From REEB95 sp963810055 (GTDB lineage: Bacteria; Pseudomonadota; Alphaproteobacteria; ATCC43930; CGMCC-115725), in the NCBI GenBank assembly GCA_963810055.1, contig CAWEME010000007.1, positions 84,840 through 148,839 of the forward strand: a DNA stretch of 64,000 nucleotides. The letters run 5' to 3'. Below are positions 47,881-56,854 of the stretch, piece after piece. Made by a program: the position numbers and the translations under genes. The first letter of the stretch is position 1. The number at the start of each line of letters is the position of its first letter. The notes beneath the pieces were generated by a model. It had not been told where the DNA came from and did no database searches. It saw only the letters and a list, made by a program, of their open reading frames with translations.

Positions 47881-49692
47881 TCAGCCGCGCGACAGCTTCC
47901 TGGTGGCGCGCTCGAGCCAGGCGCGGGTCGAGGCGTCGAGCAGCGGGCCCAATTCCTTGCGCAGCCTGGCGTGATAGGCGTCGAGCCAGGCCGTCTTCTG
48001 CGCGTCGAGCAGATCGGGCTCGACCAAGGCGAGGTCGATGGGCGCGAGCGTCAGGGTCTCGAAGCCCAGGAGCTGCTTGCCGCCCTCGCCCGCTTCGCCC
48101 AGCTCCTTCACCGCCACCAGATTCTCGATGCGGATGCCATAGGCGCCGGTCTTGTAATAGCCGGGCTCGTCCGAGACGATCATGCCGGGCAGCAGCGCCT
48201 GGGCGTTGGCCATCTTGGAGATGCGCTGCGGCCCTTCATGCACGCCGAGATAGGAGCCGACGCCGTGGCCGGTGCCGTGGTCGTAATCGAGCCCGGCTTC
48301 CCATAGCGGCACGGCGCGCCAGCGCGTCCAATTGCGAGCCGGTGGTGCCTTGCGGAAAGCGGCAGGAAGCCGAGCGCGATATGGCCCTTCAACACCCGGG
48401 TGAAGCGGTCGCGCATTTCCGCGCGTCGGATTGCCGATCGCCACCGTGCGGGTGACGTCGGTGGTGCCGTCGAGATATTGCGCGCCGGAATCGACCAGAT
48501 AGAGGCTGCCGTTCTCCAAGACGCGTTCGGTTTCGGGCGAGGCGCGGTAATGGACGACGGCGCCGTTCGGCCCCGCGCCCGAAATGGTGGGGAAGCTCAG
48601 GCCCTTGAAATGCTCGACATGGCGGCGGAATTCCTCGAGCGTGTCGGCAACCGCGATCTCCTTGAGCCCGCCCTTGGAAGCGGCGGCCGAAAGCCAGGCG
48701 AGGAACCGGGTCAGCGCCGCGCCGTCGCGCCGGTGGGCGTTGCGGGTTCCTTCCAGCTCCACGGGATTCTTGCAGGCCTTGGGCAAGAGACAGGGATCGG
48801 GCGCGCGGATGATGGTGGCGCCGGATTCGGTCAGGCGGTCGAAGATCCACGCGGCGCAAGTAGCCGGATCGGCCAAGACCCGCTTCTTCCCCGCGCCCAG
48901 CCGGGCCAAGGCCGCGCCGAGCGCATCGGGCTGGGCATGGCGCACCTCTGGGCCTAGATGCTGTGCCAGCTCGCCCGAGAATTTGCGCCGGTCGATGAAC
49001 AGATCGACCGAGGCATCGGCGTGTAGAATCGCGAAGCACAGCGCCACCGGCGTATAGGTCAAATCGCCGCCGCGCATGTTCAAAAGCCAGCAGATCGAAT
49101 CGGGCGCCGTCAGCACCGCGGAATCGGCCTTGTCCTCGGCCAATTTGCGCGCCAGCTCGCGGCGCTTGTCATCCGAAGCCTTGCCGGAAAATTCAATGGG
49201 GTGCGGCACCGCTGGCGCCAAAGGCGGAGGCGGGCGATCCGGCCAGACCACGTCGAGCGGATTGGACGCGAGCGCCTTGAGCTTGCCCCCGGCCTTGTCG
49301 CAGGCGGCGCGGTAACGCTCGACCTCGCCCGGCGTGAGCAGCCAGGAATCGTAGCCCAGGGTTTCGCCGGGCTTGAGGGTCTTGGCGATGTAATCACCGG
49401 CCGGCTCCTCGATCAGATGGCGCTGGGTGTAGAGCGCGGCTTCGACCTGCGCCCTGGCCTGGAGCGTGTAACGCCCGTCGACGAACACAGCGGCGCTTGC
49501 AGGCAGCACCACGGCCAATCCTGCCGAGCCGGTGAAGCCGGTGAGCCAGGCGAGGCGGTCGGCCGAAGGCGGCACGTATTCGCCTTGATGCTCGTCGGAG
49601 CGCGGCACGATGAAACCCTGCACGCCCTGCCGCGCCAGCTCGGCGCGCAGCCGCGCCAGCTTTTCCGCGCCGCCGCCCGAATGTCCTTCCAT
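47881..49692 (-). CDS. pepP: Xaa-Pro aminopeptidase (M24, aminopeptidase P), scrambled by three +1 shifts
   Basis: 603 codons, one open frame. The N-terminal creatinase-like domains (GFIVPRSDEHQGEYVPPSADRLAWL) lead to the metallopeptidase domain with metal ligands in LYLVDSGAQYLDGTTDVTR, HGTGHGVGSYL, VSDEPGYYKTGAYGIRIEN and FETLTLAPID. Between about 48,310 and 48,425 the frame is wrong: three single-base gains restore frame overall but garble some 38 residues that should read like EMRDRFTRVLKGHIALGF and QGTTGSQLDALA. It is convergent with ligA, 4 bp apart. Confidence 0.88.
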   Translation of the reverse strand: MEGHSGGGAEKLARLRAELARQGVQGFIVPRSDEHQGEYVPPSADRLAWLTGFTGSAGLAVVLPASAAVFVDGRYTLQARAQVEAALYTQRHLIEEPAGDYIAKTLKPGETLGYDSWLLTPGEVERYRAACDKAGGKLKALASNPLDVVWPDRPPPPLAPAVPHPIEFSGKASDDKRRELARKLAEDKADSAVLTAPDSICWLLNMRGGDLTYTPVALCFAILHADASVDLFIDRRKFSGELAQHLGPEVRHAQPDALGAALARLGAGKKRVLADPATCAAWIFDRLTESGATIIRAPDPCLLPKACKNPVELEGTRNAHRRDGAALTRFLAWLSAAASKGGLKEIAVADTLEEFRRHVEHFKGLSFPTISGAGPNGAVVHYRASPETERVLENGSLYLVDSGAQYLDGTTDVTRTVAIGNPTRGNARPLHPGVEGPYRARLPAAFRKAPPARNWTRWRAVPLWEAGLDYDHGTGHGVGSYLGVHEGPQRISKMANAQALLPGMIVSDEPGYYKTGAYGIRIENLVAVKELGEAGEGGKQLLGFETLTLAPIDLALVEPDLLDAQKTAWLDAYHARLRKELGPLLDASTRAWLERATRKLSRG

Positions 49693-49964
49693 GCGCGGCA
49701 GAATAGCAAAGCTTGGCGGCGCCCGCTTCCGCCCGCACCGGCTTTGCTTTCAACATGGGCTTGCGGCGCTTCGATTCAGATCAACACTTAAATAATGTTA
49801 ATACGTTCTGATTAAGACATTGATTTGACAGTGTTACAGCTGCATGCCCGTGGACATGCGTCTCTGGTATGCCAGGCTTGATTTATTCGCCACTGCAATA
49901 TCAGGCAATAAGTATTACCTTTTGTGCAGTGCACTATAACATTCGAATACAAGGAAAAACGGCC
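49693..49964. promoter_or_regulatory. AT-rich leader upstream of the DUF1127 gene
   Basis: 272 bp with no gene. TTGACA occurs at about 49824 without a clear partner. TATAAC at 49935-49940 is a good -10, beside a short palindrome GTGCAGTGCAC (about 49925-49934), and AAGGA precedes the ATG at 49965. The contrast in AT content with the flanks suggests a strongly regulated promoter. Confidence 0.35.
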
Positions 49965-50183
49965 ATGACGACCCTTCTGCTCCGCGCGTTCAACCGCCTC
50001 GGCGAGATCTTCGCCGCGTGGCGCCGCCGGCAACAGGCCTATGCCGAGCTCGCGCAGCTCGACGACCGCTCGCTCGCCGATATCGGCATCACCCGGGCGG
50101 AAATCCCTTACATCCTGAGCCAGCCGCGCGCCTCGCGCGTGCCGAGCTGGACCAAGGCGAACCGTCACTCTCACGCGCACTAA
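49965..50183 (+). CDS. DUF1127 (YjiS-like) small protein
   Basis: 72 residues. The core AWRRRQQAYAELAQLDDRSLADIGITRAEIPYIL is the DUF1127 arginine-rich domain. In alphaproteobacteria such proteins are stress-linked and some bind RNA or affect small-RNA turnover and phosphate or carbon metabolism. The exact role here is unknown. A longer in-frame start at 49869 lies inside the promoter and is not used. Confidence 0.85.
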   Translation: MTTLLLRAFNRLGEIFAAWRRRQQAYAELAQLDDRSLADIGITRAEIPYILSQPRASRVPSWTKANRHSHAH

Positions 50184-50277
50184 GCGTTTTCGATCTCCGG
50201 CTTAGCCGGAGTCGATCAATAGTTCCGTAATCGGCACGCCCTCGATTTGCGCCCGTTTTTGGCGCAAACTCGGGGCG

Positions 50278-51216
50278 ATGCCGAGCGATCACGATCACGC
50301 CCACCACCATCCGCATCACCGCCACGCCCAGACGGCGCATGGCCATGCGGACCGGGGCCTGATTTTCCTCTTCGCCCTCGCGCTCAATTTCATCTTCGTG
50401 CTGGTCGAGCTGGCCTACGGCCTGATCGGCCATTCCATGGCGCTGTTGGCCGATGCCGGGCACAATTTCGGCGACATGATGGGGCTGGCGGCCGCCTGGA
50501 GCGCGCACATGCTCGGCCGGCGCGAGCCGACCCACCGTTTCACCTACGGCCTCGGCGGCTCCTCCATCCTCGCGGCCTTGCTCAATTCCATCATCCTGCT
50601 GATCGCGGTGGGCGCGATCTCGGTCGAGGCGATCGAGCGGCTGTTCGTGCCGCAGCCGGTGTCCGGCATGACCATGATCTGGGTGGCGTCGCTGGGCGTC
50701 GCGCTCAACGGGCTGACCGCGCTCGTCCTGTTCCGCGGCGAGCACAAGGACCTCAACGTGGCCAGCGCCATGGCCCACGCCCTGGGCGATGCCGGGGTGA
50801 GTTTGGGCGTGGCGGTTTCGGGCGCGTTGATCCTCGCCACCGGCTGGCTGTGGCTCGACCCGGCGGTGAGCCTGGCGGTCTCCATCGTCATCGTCGTCGG
50901 CACCTGGAGCCTGTTGCGCCGCGCGCTCGACATGGCGCTCGACGCCGTGCCGCACGGCATCGACCCGCGCGCGGTGCGCGATCATCTGAAGCGCATGCAC
51001 GGCGTGACGGCGGTGCACGATCTGCACATCTGGCCGATGAGCACGACCGAGACCGCGCTCACCGCGCATCTGGTCATGCCCCAAGGCCATCCCGGCGACG
51101 CCGCCCTGGCGCGGATTTCGGCCGAGCTCGACGAGCGCTTCGCCATCGGCCACGCCACCTTCCAGGTCGAGACCGGCGAGCAGAATTGCCCGCTCGAGCC
51201 CGACCACGTGATCTAG
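50278..51216 (+). CDS. Cation diffusion facilitator (zinc/cobalt/cadmium exporter)
   Basis: 312-residue inner-membrane exporter of the CzcD/ZitB group. The N-terminus is very His-rich (HDHAHHHPHHRHAQTAHGH), then six membrane helices. Metal-site motifs HxxxD occur in LLADAGHNFGD (H62, D66) and AMAHALGDAG. The C-terminal cytoplasmic domain has VHDLHIWPMSTTETALTAHL. Metal specificity is inferred. Its TAG stop overlaps the uppP stop as CTAG. Confidence 0.92.
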   Translation: MPSDHDHAHHHPHHRHAQTAHGHADRGLIFLFALALNFIFVLVELAYGLIGHSMALLADAGHNFGDMMGLAAAWSAHMLGRREPTHRFTYGLGGSSILAALLNSIILLIAVGAISVEAIERLFVPQPVSGMTMIWVASLGVALNGLTALVLFRGEHKDLNVASAMAHALGDAGVSLGVAVSGALILATGWLWLDPAVSLAVSIVIVVGTWSLLRRALDMALDAVPHGIDPRAVRDHLKRMHGVTAVHDLHIWPMSTTETALTAHLVMPQGHPGDAALARISAELDERFAIGHATFQVETGEQNCPLEPDHVI

Positions 51217-52046
51217 AGCACGAACAGCAGCAGCCCGAGCGCGATCGCGCCGAAGGTCCAGCAATACCAGGCGAAAGGATCGAGCGCCTCGAAATCGTGG
51301 CGTTTGAAGTAGTGCATCAGGAAGGCGACGCTGAGCCAGGCAGTGATTCCGGCCGCCAATCCCGCGAGCCAGGCCACCGGGCCGAAGCTGCCCCCTTCAT
51401 GCAGGAGATGCGGCACTTCCAGCACGGTGGCGCCCAGGATTACCGGCGTCGCGATCAGGAACGAGAAATGCGCCGCATCCTCGTGGTGGAATCCGCGCAG
51501 CAGCCCGCCCACCATGGTCGCGCCCGAACGCGAGATGCCGGGGATGAGCGCGGTCGATTGCCAGACGCCGATCACCAGCGCGTCGAGCCAGCGCATGGTG
51601 TCGAGCCGGCGGTAGCCGCTCTGTTGCCGCATGCGCTCGCCGAAGAACAGTAGGCAACCGTTCAGGATCAGGAACGCCGCCGCCGCCACCGGCGCGCCGA
51701 ACAGATTCCTGAAGAATTTCTCCAGCGCGAAGCCCAAAATCACCGCCGGGATGGTGGCGACGACGATCTGGACCAGCAAAAGCTGGCGCGCCCGGCTCTG
51801 CGCGCGCGGGCCGATGAACAGCAGCGCCAGCGCCAGCCCGATCCAGTCGCGCCAGAAATAAAGCAGCAGCGCCGCCGCCGTGCCCAGATGCAGCACCACC
51901 AGGAAAGGCAGGAATTGGGGCGAATGCTGGTCGACGGTCCAGCCGAACAGGCTGGGCAGCACGACGGCGTGGCCCAGGCTCGACACCGGAAAAAGCTCGG
52001 TGATGCCCTGGAGCACGGCCATAATAAGCGCTTGGATGAGGGTCAT
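51213..52046 (-). CDS. uppP: Undecaprenyl-diphosphatase
   Basis: 277-residue BacA/UppP membrane enzyme recycling the lipid carrier of peptidoglycan. GITELFPVSSLGHAVVLP carries the Glu-rich motif, and IPGISRSGATMVGGLLRG the second signature with the catalytic Arg/Ser. Eight helices. ATG 52046 overlaps the prmA stop as ATGA, so uvrD-prmA-uppP form one transcription unit. Confidence 0.94.
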   Translation of the reverse strand: MTLIQALIMAVLQGITELFPVSSLGHAVVLPSLFGWTVDQHSPQFLPFLVVLHLGTAAALLLYFWRDWIGLALALLFIGPRAQSRARQLLLVQIVVATIPAVILGFALEKFFRNLFGAPVAAAAFLILNGCLLFFGERMRQQSGYRRLDTMRWLDALVIGVWQSTALIPGISRSGATMVGGLLRGFHHEDAAHFSFLIATPVILGATVLEVPHLLHEGGSFGPVAWLAGLAAGITAWLSVAFLMHYFKRHDFEALDPFAWYCWTFGAIALGLLLFVL

Positions 52047-53047
52047 GGCTTTCCGCTGTTGAGGTTGATCGGACGGTTGAAGCTCCGCAAGGGCGCACGC
52101 GCCAGCACCAGGCAACGCCAGCCGGCCACGTCGCAACGCGCGGCCAGATGAAGCCCGTGCGCGCGATGAGCCGACAGCACCAGGGATTCCTGCCAGGGCA
52201 AAAGCCCGGCCAGCACGGCGACGCCGCGGGGCGAGAGCGCGCGCGCCAGATCGCGCGCCATTTTCGCCAAGGGCCGCGCCAGGATATTGGCCAAAACCAG
52301 ATCGTAAGGCGCCGCTCGCCAGAGATCGCGGTGGCGATAGCCTTGGGCGCGCCGCGCCTTGACTAGATTCGCCACGCCATTGGCCCGGGCGTTCAAGGCA
52401 GCGACGCGAACGGCTTCGGCGTCGATGTCGAAAGCCGCAACCGGGCGCCGCCACAGCCTGGCCGAGGCCAGCGCCAGCACGCCGGTGCCGGTGCCCATAT
52501 CGAGCACGCGCCGCGGCCGGAAGCGCTGCGCCAGGAGATCGAGCGCCAACAGGCAGCCCTGGGTCGAGCCGTGCTCGCCGGTGCCGAAGGCGGTGGCGGC
52601 GTCGATTTTCAGCGCCAATCTCCCGGCCGGGACCGGTCCCTTGACATGCGAGCCGTGAATGAAAAACCGGCCCGCCGTGATCGGCGGGAAGCCCGCCTGG
52701 TTGGCCTTGAGCCAGTCCTGTTGTTCGACGCGCGCGAAGGCCGGTTCCGGCGGCGATCCCGCCAGCCCGCTCCAGGCCAGCGCCAGCCGGGCTTCGATCA
52801 GCCCCCGGTCGGGCGCGCCGAGGCTGAGCGCGTCGATTTGCCAGGAGCCGCCGGGCGAGGATTTGAAGACGCTGACCGCGCCGCCCGAATTGTCGAGCGC
52901 GGCGATCACGGCCTGGGCCGAATCGGCGTCGGGCGCCTCGACGGCGATCCGCCACAAGCCCTTCGATTGCCGCTCCGCGGCGGGGCCTTTCGATTGCCGC
53001 TCCGTATCTTTCTTTTGCCGCTCCGCGGCGGGGGCGGGGACCGTCAC
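52043..53047 (-). CDS. prmA: Ribosomal protein L11 methyltransferase
   Basis: SAM-dependent methyltransferase acting on L11. Motif I VLDMGTGTGVLALASARL, KIDAATAFGTGEHGSTQGCL and the NPPY-like LVLANILARPLAKM are diagnostic. GTG 53047 overlaps the uvrD stop and gives 334 residues, but the first 30 are translated from a roughly 26-bp tandem repeat. The family-like sequence begins at LWRIAVEAPD, where a TTG at 52957 could be the true start. The start is therefore open. Confidence 0.9.
   Translation of the reverse strand: MTVPAPAAERQKKDTERQSKGPAAERQSKGLWRIAVEAPDADSAQAVIAALDNSGGAVSVFKSSPGGSWQIDALSLGAPDRGLIEARLALAWSGLAGSPPEPAFARVEQQDWLKANQAGFPPITAGRFFIHGSHVKGPVPAGRLALKIDAATAFGTGEHGSTQGCLLALDLLAQRFRPRRVLDMGTGTGVLALASARLWRRPVAAFDIDAEAVRVAALNARANGVANLVKARRAQGYRHRDLWRAAPYDLVLANILARPLAKMARDLARALSPRGVAVLAGLLPWQESLVLSAHRAHGLHLAARCDVAGWRCLVLARAPLRSFNRPINLNSGKP
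52958..53036. repeat. About 26-bp tandem repeat at the uvrD-prmA junction
   Basis: Three imperfect units, each holding TTGCCGCTCCG. The first and third continue with CGGCGGGG, and the middle has TATC. Read on the minus strand they encode AAERQSKG-type repeats at the N-terminus of the longer PrmA version. Confidence 0.7.
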
Positions 53048-55302
53048 GCCTTCTCCACGAAGCTTTCCATCACCATCTTGTCGCCCGCCTTGTCGAAGGC
53101 GATCGACAGCTTGCCGCCGTCGGCGGCGCGCACCACGCCGTAGCCGAATTTGCGGTGGAAGATGCGGTCGCCCGGGCCGAGGCCGCCGGGCGAGCGCGCG
53201 ACGGAATGGGCGGGCGCACCGCGCTCGGCCAGCGCGAGGCGCGCCGCTTCGGGCCGGCGGCGCAGCAGCGGCGTGGGCTTCCAATCGCCGTCATCCGGCT
53301 CCTCGTCGAGCCCGGAGCTTTTGACGCCCGGGGCGCGCGGGTATAGGCCCGGCTCGGCCCGGCTTTCGACATGGGCCTCGGGCAGTTCGGCGATGAAGCG
53401 CGAAGGCATGGTGGTCTGCCACTGGCCGTGGATGCGGCGGTTGACGGCGAAGGAGATGTAGGCGCGGCGGCGCGCGCGGGTGAGCCCGACATAGGCCAGG
53501 CGCCGCTCTTCCTCCAGCCCTTTCTGGCCGTGCTCGTCGAGCGAACGCTGGTTGGGGAACAGCCCTTCCTCCCAGCCCGGCAGGAACACGATGTCGAATT
53601 CCAGCCCCTTGGCGCCGTGCAGCGTCATCAGATTCGCCATCTCGCCGCCGGTCTGGGCGGTGTTCTCCATCACCAGGCTGACATGGTCGAGGAACCCCTC
53701 GAGGGTTTCGAACTCGGCCAAGGCCGCGATCAGCTCCTTGAGGTTCTCGAGCCGTCCCGGCGCGTCGGCCGATTTGTCGGCCTGCCACATCGCGGTATAT
53801 CCGGATTCGTCGAGCACGGTCTGCGCCAGTTCGACATGCGAGGCGGTTTGTGCCTGGCCGCGCCAGCGCGTTATGTCCTGGAGGAACCCGCCGATCGCCT
53901 TGCGCGCGGCCGGCTTCAGCTCGTCGGTCTCGACCAGCTTGTGCGCCGCTTCGGCGAGCGGCAGGCGCTCGGCCCGCGCCAGTTGGTGGATCGATTGCAG
54001 GCTTTGGGTGCCGATGCCGCGGCGCGGCGTGTTGATGATGCGCTCGAAGGCGAGATCGTCGCCCGGCTGGTGGATGATGCGCAGATAGGCCAGCGCGTCG
54101 CGGATTTCCTGGCGCTCGTAGAAACGCGGGCCGCCGATGACGCGGTAAGGCAAGCCCAGCTTGATGAAGCGCTCCTCGAATTCGCGGGTCTGGAAGCCGG
54201 CGCGGACCAGGATCGCCATTTGCGACAGGCTTTCGCCCTTGCGCTGCTGCGCCTCGATCTCCTCGCCGACCCAGCGCGCCTCTTCTTCGCCGTCCCAGAC
54301 GCCGCGCAGCACCACGCGCTCGCCCTCATTGGCTTCGGTCCACAGCGTCTTGCCCAGCCTTCCCTCGTTGCGCGCGATCAGCGCCGAGGCGGCGGCGAGG
54401 ATGTGCGGCGTCGAGCGGTAATTCTGCTCCAGCCGGACGATCTGCGCGCCGGGGAAATCCTTCTCGAAGCGCAGGATGTTGCCGATCTCGGCGCCGCGCC
54501 AGGAATAGATCGACTGGTCGTCGTCGCCGACGCAGCACAGGTTCTTGTGTTTCTGGGCCAGGAGGCGCAGCCAGAGATATTGCGCGACGTTGGTGTCCTG
54601 GTATTCGTCGACCAGGATGTAGCGGAAACGCTCCTGGTAATCGGCCAGGATTTCGGGCCGGGTCTGGAAAATGGTGAGATTGTGCAGCAAGAGATCGCCG
54701 AAATCGGCGGCGTTCACGGTCTGGAGCCGTTCCTGATAGAGCCGGTAGAGCTTTTCCATGCGGCCTTCGGCGAGCTCGCCCGCTTCGGCGCCCGAGACCT
54801 TGTCGGGCGTCAGGCCGCGATCCTTCCAGCGCTCGATCACCGCCAAAATCGCGCGCGCCGGCCAGCGCTTGTCGTCGACGCCTTCCGCCGCGGCGATCTG
54901 CTTCACCAGGCGCAGCTGGTCGTCGGCGTCGAGGATGGTGAAATTGGGCTTCAGGCCCACCGCCTCGGCGTGGCGGCGCAGGATGCGCGCGGCGACGGAA
55001 TGGAAGGTGCCCAGCCAGAGGCCTTCGGCGGCCTGGCCGATCATGCGTTCGAGCCGTTCGCGCATCTCGAACGCCGCCTTGTTGGTGAAGGTGACGGCCA
55101 GGATCTGCGACGGCCAGGCCTTGCGACTCGCCAAGATATGCGCGAGTCGCGTGGTCAGGACGCGGGTCTTGCCGGTGCCGGCGCCGGCCAAAACCAGCAC
55201 CGGGCCGTCGATGGCATCGACCGCGCGGCGCTGCGCCTCGTTCAATTGGGCGAGATAAGGGGGTGGGGCGGGCGAAAGCGCCTTGGATTCGGCCTCGGAC
55301 AT
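53044..55302 (-). CDS. uvrD: UvrD/PcrA-type DNA helicase
   Basis: 752-residue superfamily 1A helicase of nucleotide excision and mismatch repair. Motif I LAGAGTGKTRVLTTRL, Ia AVTFTNKAAFEMRER, II ILVDEYQDTN, III GDDDQSIYSWRGAEI, IV VRLEQNYRSTPHIL, V LMTLHGAKGLEFDIVFLPG and VI ERRLAYVGLTRARRR. A C-terminal Tudor-like segment (GDRIFHRKFGYGVV) is present. ATG 55302 is preferred; upstream codons lie in the divergent promoter gap. Confidence 0.95.
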   Translation of the reverse strand: MSEAESKALSPAPPPYLAQLNEAQRRAVDAIDGPVLVLAGAGTGKTRVLTTRLAHILASRKAWPSQILAVTFTNKAAFEMRERLERMIGQAAEGLWLGTFHSVAARILRRHAEAVGLKPNFTILDADDQLRLVKQIAAAEGVDDKRWPARAILAVIERWKDRGLTPDKVSGAEAGELAEGRMEKLYRLYQERLQTVNAADFGDLLLHNLTIFQTRPEILADYQERFRYILVDEYQDTNVAQYLWLRLLAQKHKNLCCVGDDDQSIYSWRGAEIGNILRFEKDFPGAQIVRLEQNYRSTPHILAAASALIARNEGRLGKTLWTEANEGERVVLRGVWDGEEEARWVGEEIEAQQRKGESLSQMAILVRAGFQTREFEERFIKLGLPYRVIGGPRFYERQEIRDALAYLRIIHQPGDDLAFERIINTPRRGIGTQSLQSIHQLARAERLPLAEAAHKLVETDELKPAARKAIGGFLQDITRWRGQAQTASHVELAQTVLDESGYTAMWQADKSADAPGRLENLKELIAALAEFETLEGFLDHVSLVMENTAQTGGEMANLMTLHGAKGLEFDIVFLPGWEEGLFPNQRSLDEHGQKGLEEERRLAYVGLTRARRRAYISFAVNRRIHGQWQTTMPSRFIAELPEAHVESRAEPGLYPRAPGVKSSGLDEEPDDGDWKPTPLLRRRPEAARLALAERGAPAHSVARSPGGLGPGDRIFHRKFGYGVVRAADGGKLSIAFDKAGDKMVMESFVEKA

Positions 55303-55381
55303 GATCGCGCCTCTATAGCATGGGGACAGTGCCATCTGGCCAAGGAAGTGCGATTCCGCGTATATCTCGCCCATAACTCCG

Positions 55382-56848
55382 ATGCCCGAATCCTCCAATC
55401 CCACAGCAGCAGCGCGGCCGCTTTCCGCCCGCAAGACCAAGCTGCGCTCGCTTTATGACCGCTGGGCGCCGCGGCGCGACGAGTTCATCGCCAAAAACCG
55501 CTACTTCCACGAGGACGACCAGCGCTTCCTGCGTTTCCTCATTCCCGAGGGCCTGAAGGTATTGGAGATCGGCTGCGGCAGCGGCGCGCTGCTGGCCGCG
55601 TTGAAGCCCGCCTTCGGCCTGGGCGTCGATCTGTCGCCGCGCATGGTCGAGGTCGCGCGCGCCTCCCACCCCGGGCTCGAATTCGCCGAGGGCGACATCG
55701 AGGACGAGGCCTTCGTGAGCACGCTCGGCGGGCCGTTCGACGTCATCGTCATGGCCGACACCATCGGCATGCTGGACGATTGCCAGGCGACGCTGGCGAG
55801 CCTCCATCGCCTGTGCCACCGCGACACCAGGCTGGTCGTGGCCTATCACAATTATCTGTGGGAGCCGGGTTTGCGCCTGGCCGAGCGGCTGGAGGCGCGC
55901 ATGCCCGAGCCGCTGATGAACTGGCTGCGCCCCGCCGACATCGCCAATCTGCTCATGCTGGCCGATTACCAGCCGGTGCGCGAGGAATGGCGCCAGCTTT
56001 TGCCCAAGCGCCTCTTCGGCATCGGGCCGCTGGTCAACCGCTTCATCGCGACATTGCCGATCATCCGCCGGCTGTGTTTGCGCAACTACCTGGTGGCGCG
56101 ACCGATGCGCTTTGCCGCCGAAAGCGATCTTTCGGCTTCGGTGGTGGTGCCGTGCCGCAACGAGCGCGGAAACATCGCCGACATCGTCGCGCGCATTCCG
56201 CAATTCTGCCGCGAGCTCGAAATCCTGTTCGTCGAGGGCGGCAGCAAGGACGGGACCTGGGAGGAGATCGAGCGCGTCAAGGCGGCGAATCCGCATCGCG
56301 ACATCAAGCTTTTGCGCCAGGACGGCAAGGGCAAGGGCGACGCGGTCAGGAAGGGCTTTGCCGAAGCCCGCGGCGACGCGCTGCTCATCCTCGACGCCGA
56401 CATGACCATGCCGCCCGAGGAACTGCCGAAATTCTACTTGGCGCTCCTGTCGGGCAAGGGCGAGTTCATCAACGGCACGCGGCTGGTCTATCCGCTCGAA
56501 CGCGACGCGATGCGGCTTTTGAACCACATCGCCAACCATATTTTCTCCTTCCTGTTTTCCTGGCTCTTGAACCAGCGCTTCACCGACACGCTGTGCGGCA
56601 CCAAGGCGCTCAGCCAGCGGCATTACCGGCGCATCGCGGAGGGGCGCGCCTATTTCGGCGAATTCGACCCGTTCGGCGATTTCGACCTGATCTTCGGCGC
56701 GAGCAAGCTCTCGCTCAAGATCATCGAGGTGCCGATCCGCTATGCCGCGCGCAGCTACGGCATGACCCAGATCTCGCGCTTCCGCCACGGGCTGCTGCTG
56801 CTGCGCATGGTGGCGTTCGCCTATTTCAAGCTCAAGGCGCCGCGCTAA
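55382..56848 (+). CDS. Fused methyltransferase and family-2 glycosyltransferase
   Basis: 488 residues in two domains. Residues 1-235 are a class I SAM methyltransferase (KVLEIGCGSGALLAAL near 60, VDLSPRMVEVA, GDIEDEAF). From about 250 it is a GT2 glycosyltransferase (SASVVVPCRNERGNI, VEGGSKDGTWEEI, LLILDADMTMPPEEL near 336, DTLCGTKALSQRHY, GDFDLIFGASKLSLKI). A hydrophobic stretch near 385-405 may touch the membrane. The GT part resembles dolichyl/undecaprenyl-phosphate sugar transferases. The target is unknown, likely a surface glycan. Confidence 0.88.
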   Translation: MPESSNPTAAARPLSARKTKLRSLYDRWAPRRDEFIAKNRYFHEDDQRFLRFLIPEGLKVLEIGCGSGALLAALKPAFGLGVDLSPRMVEVARASHPGLEFAEGDIEDEAFVSTLGGPFDVIVMADTIGMLDDCQATLASLHRLCHRDTRLVVAYHNYLWEPGLRLAERLEARMPEPLMNWLRPADIANLLMLADYQPVREEWRQLLPKRLFGIGPLVNRFIATLPIIRRLCLRNYLVARPMRFAAESDLSASVVVPCRNERGNIADIVARIPQFCRELEILFVEGGSKDGTWEEIERVKAANPHRDIKLLRQDGKGKGDAVRKGFAEARGDALLILDADMTMPPEELPKFYLALLSGKGEFINGTRLVYPLERDAMRLLNHIANHIFSFLFSWLLNQRFTDTLCGTKALSQRHYRRIAEGRAYFGEFDPFGDFDLIFGASKLSLKIIEVPIRYAARSYGMTQISRFRHGLLLLRMVAFAYFKLKAPR

Positions 56849-56854
56849 CCCGCC

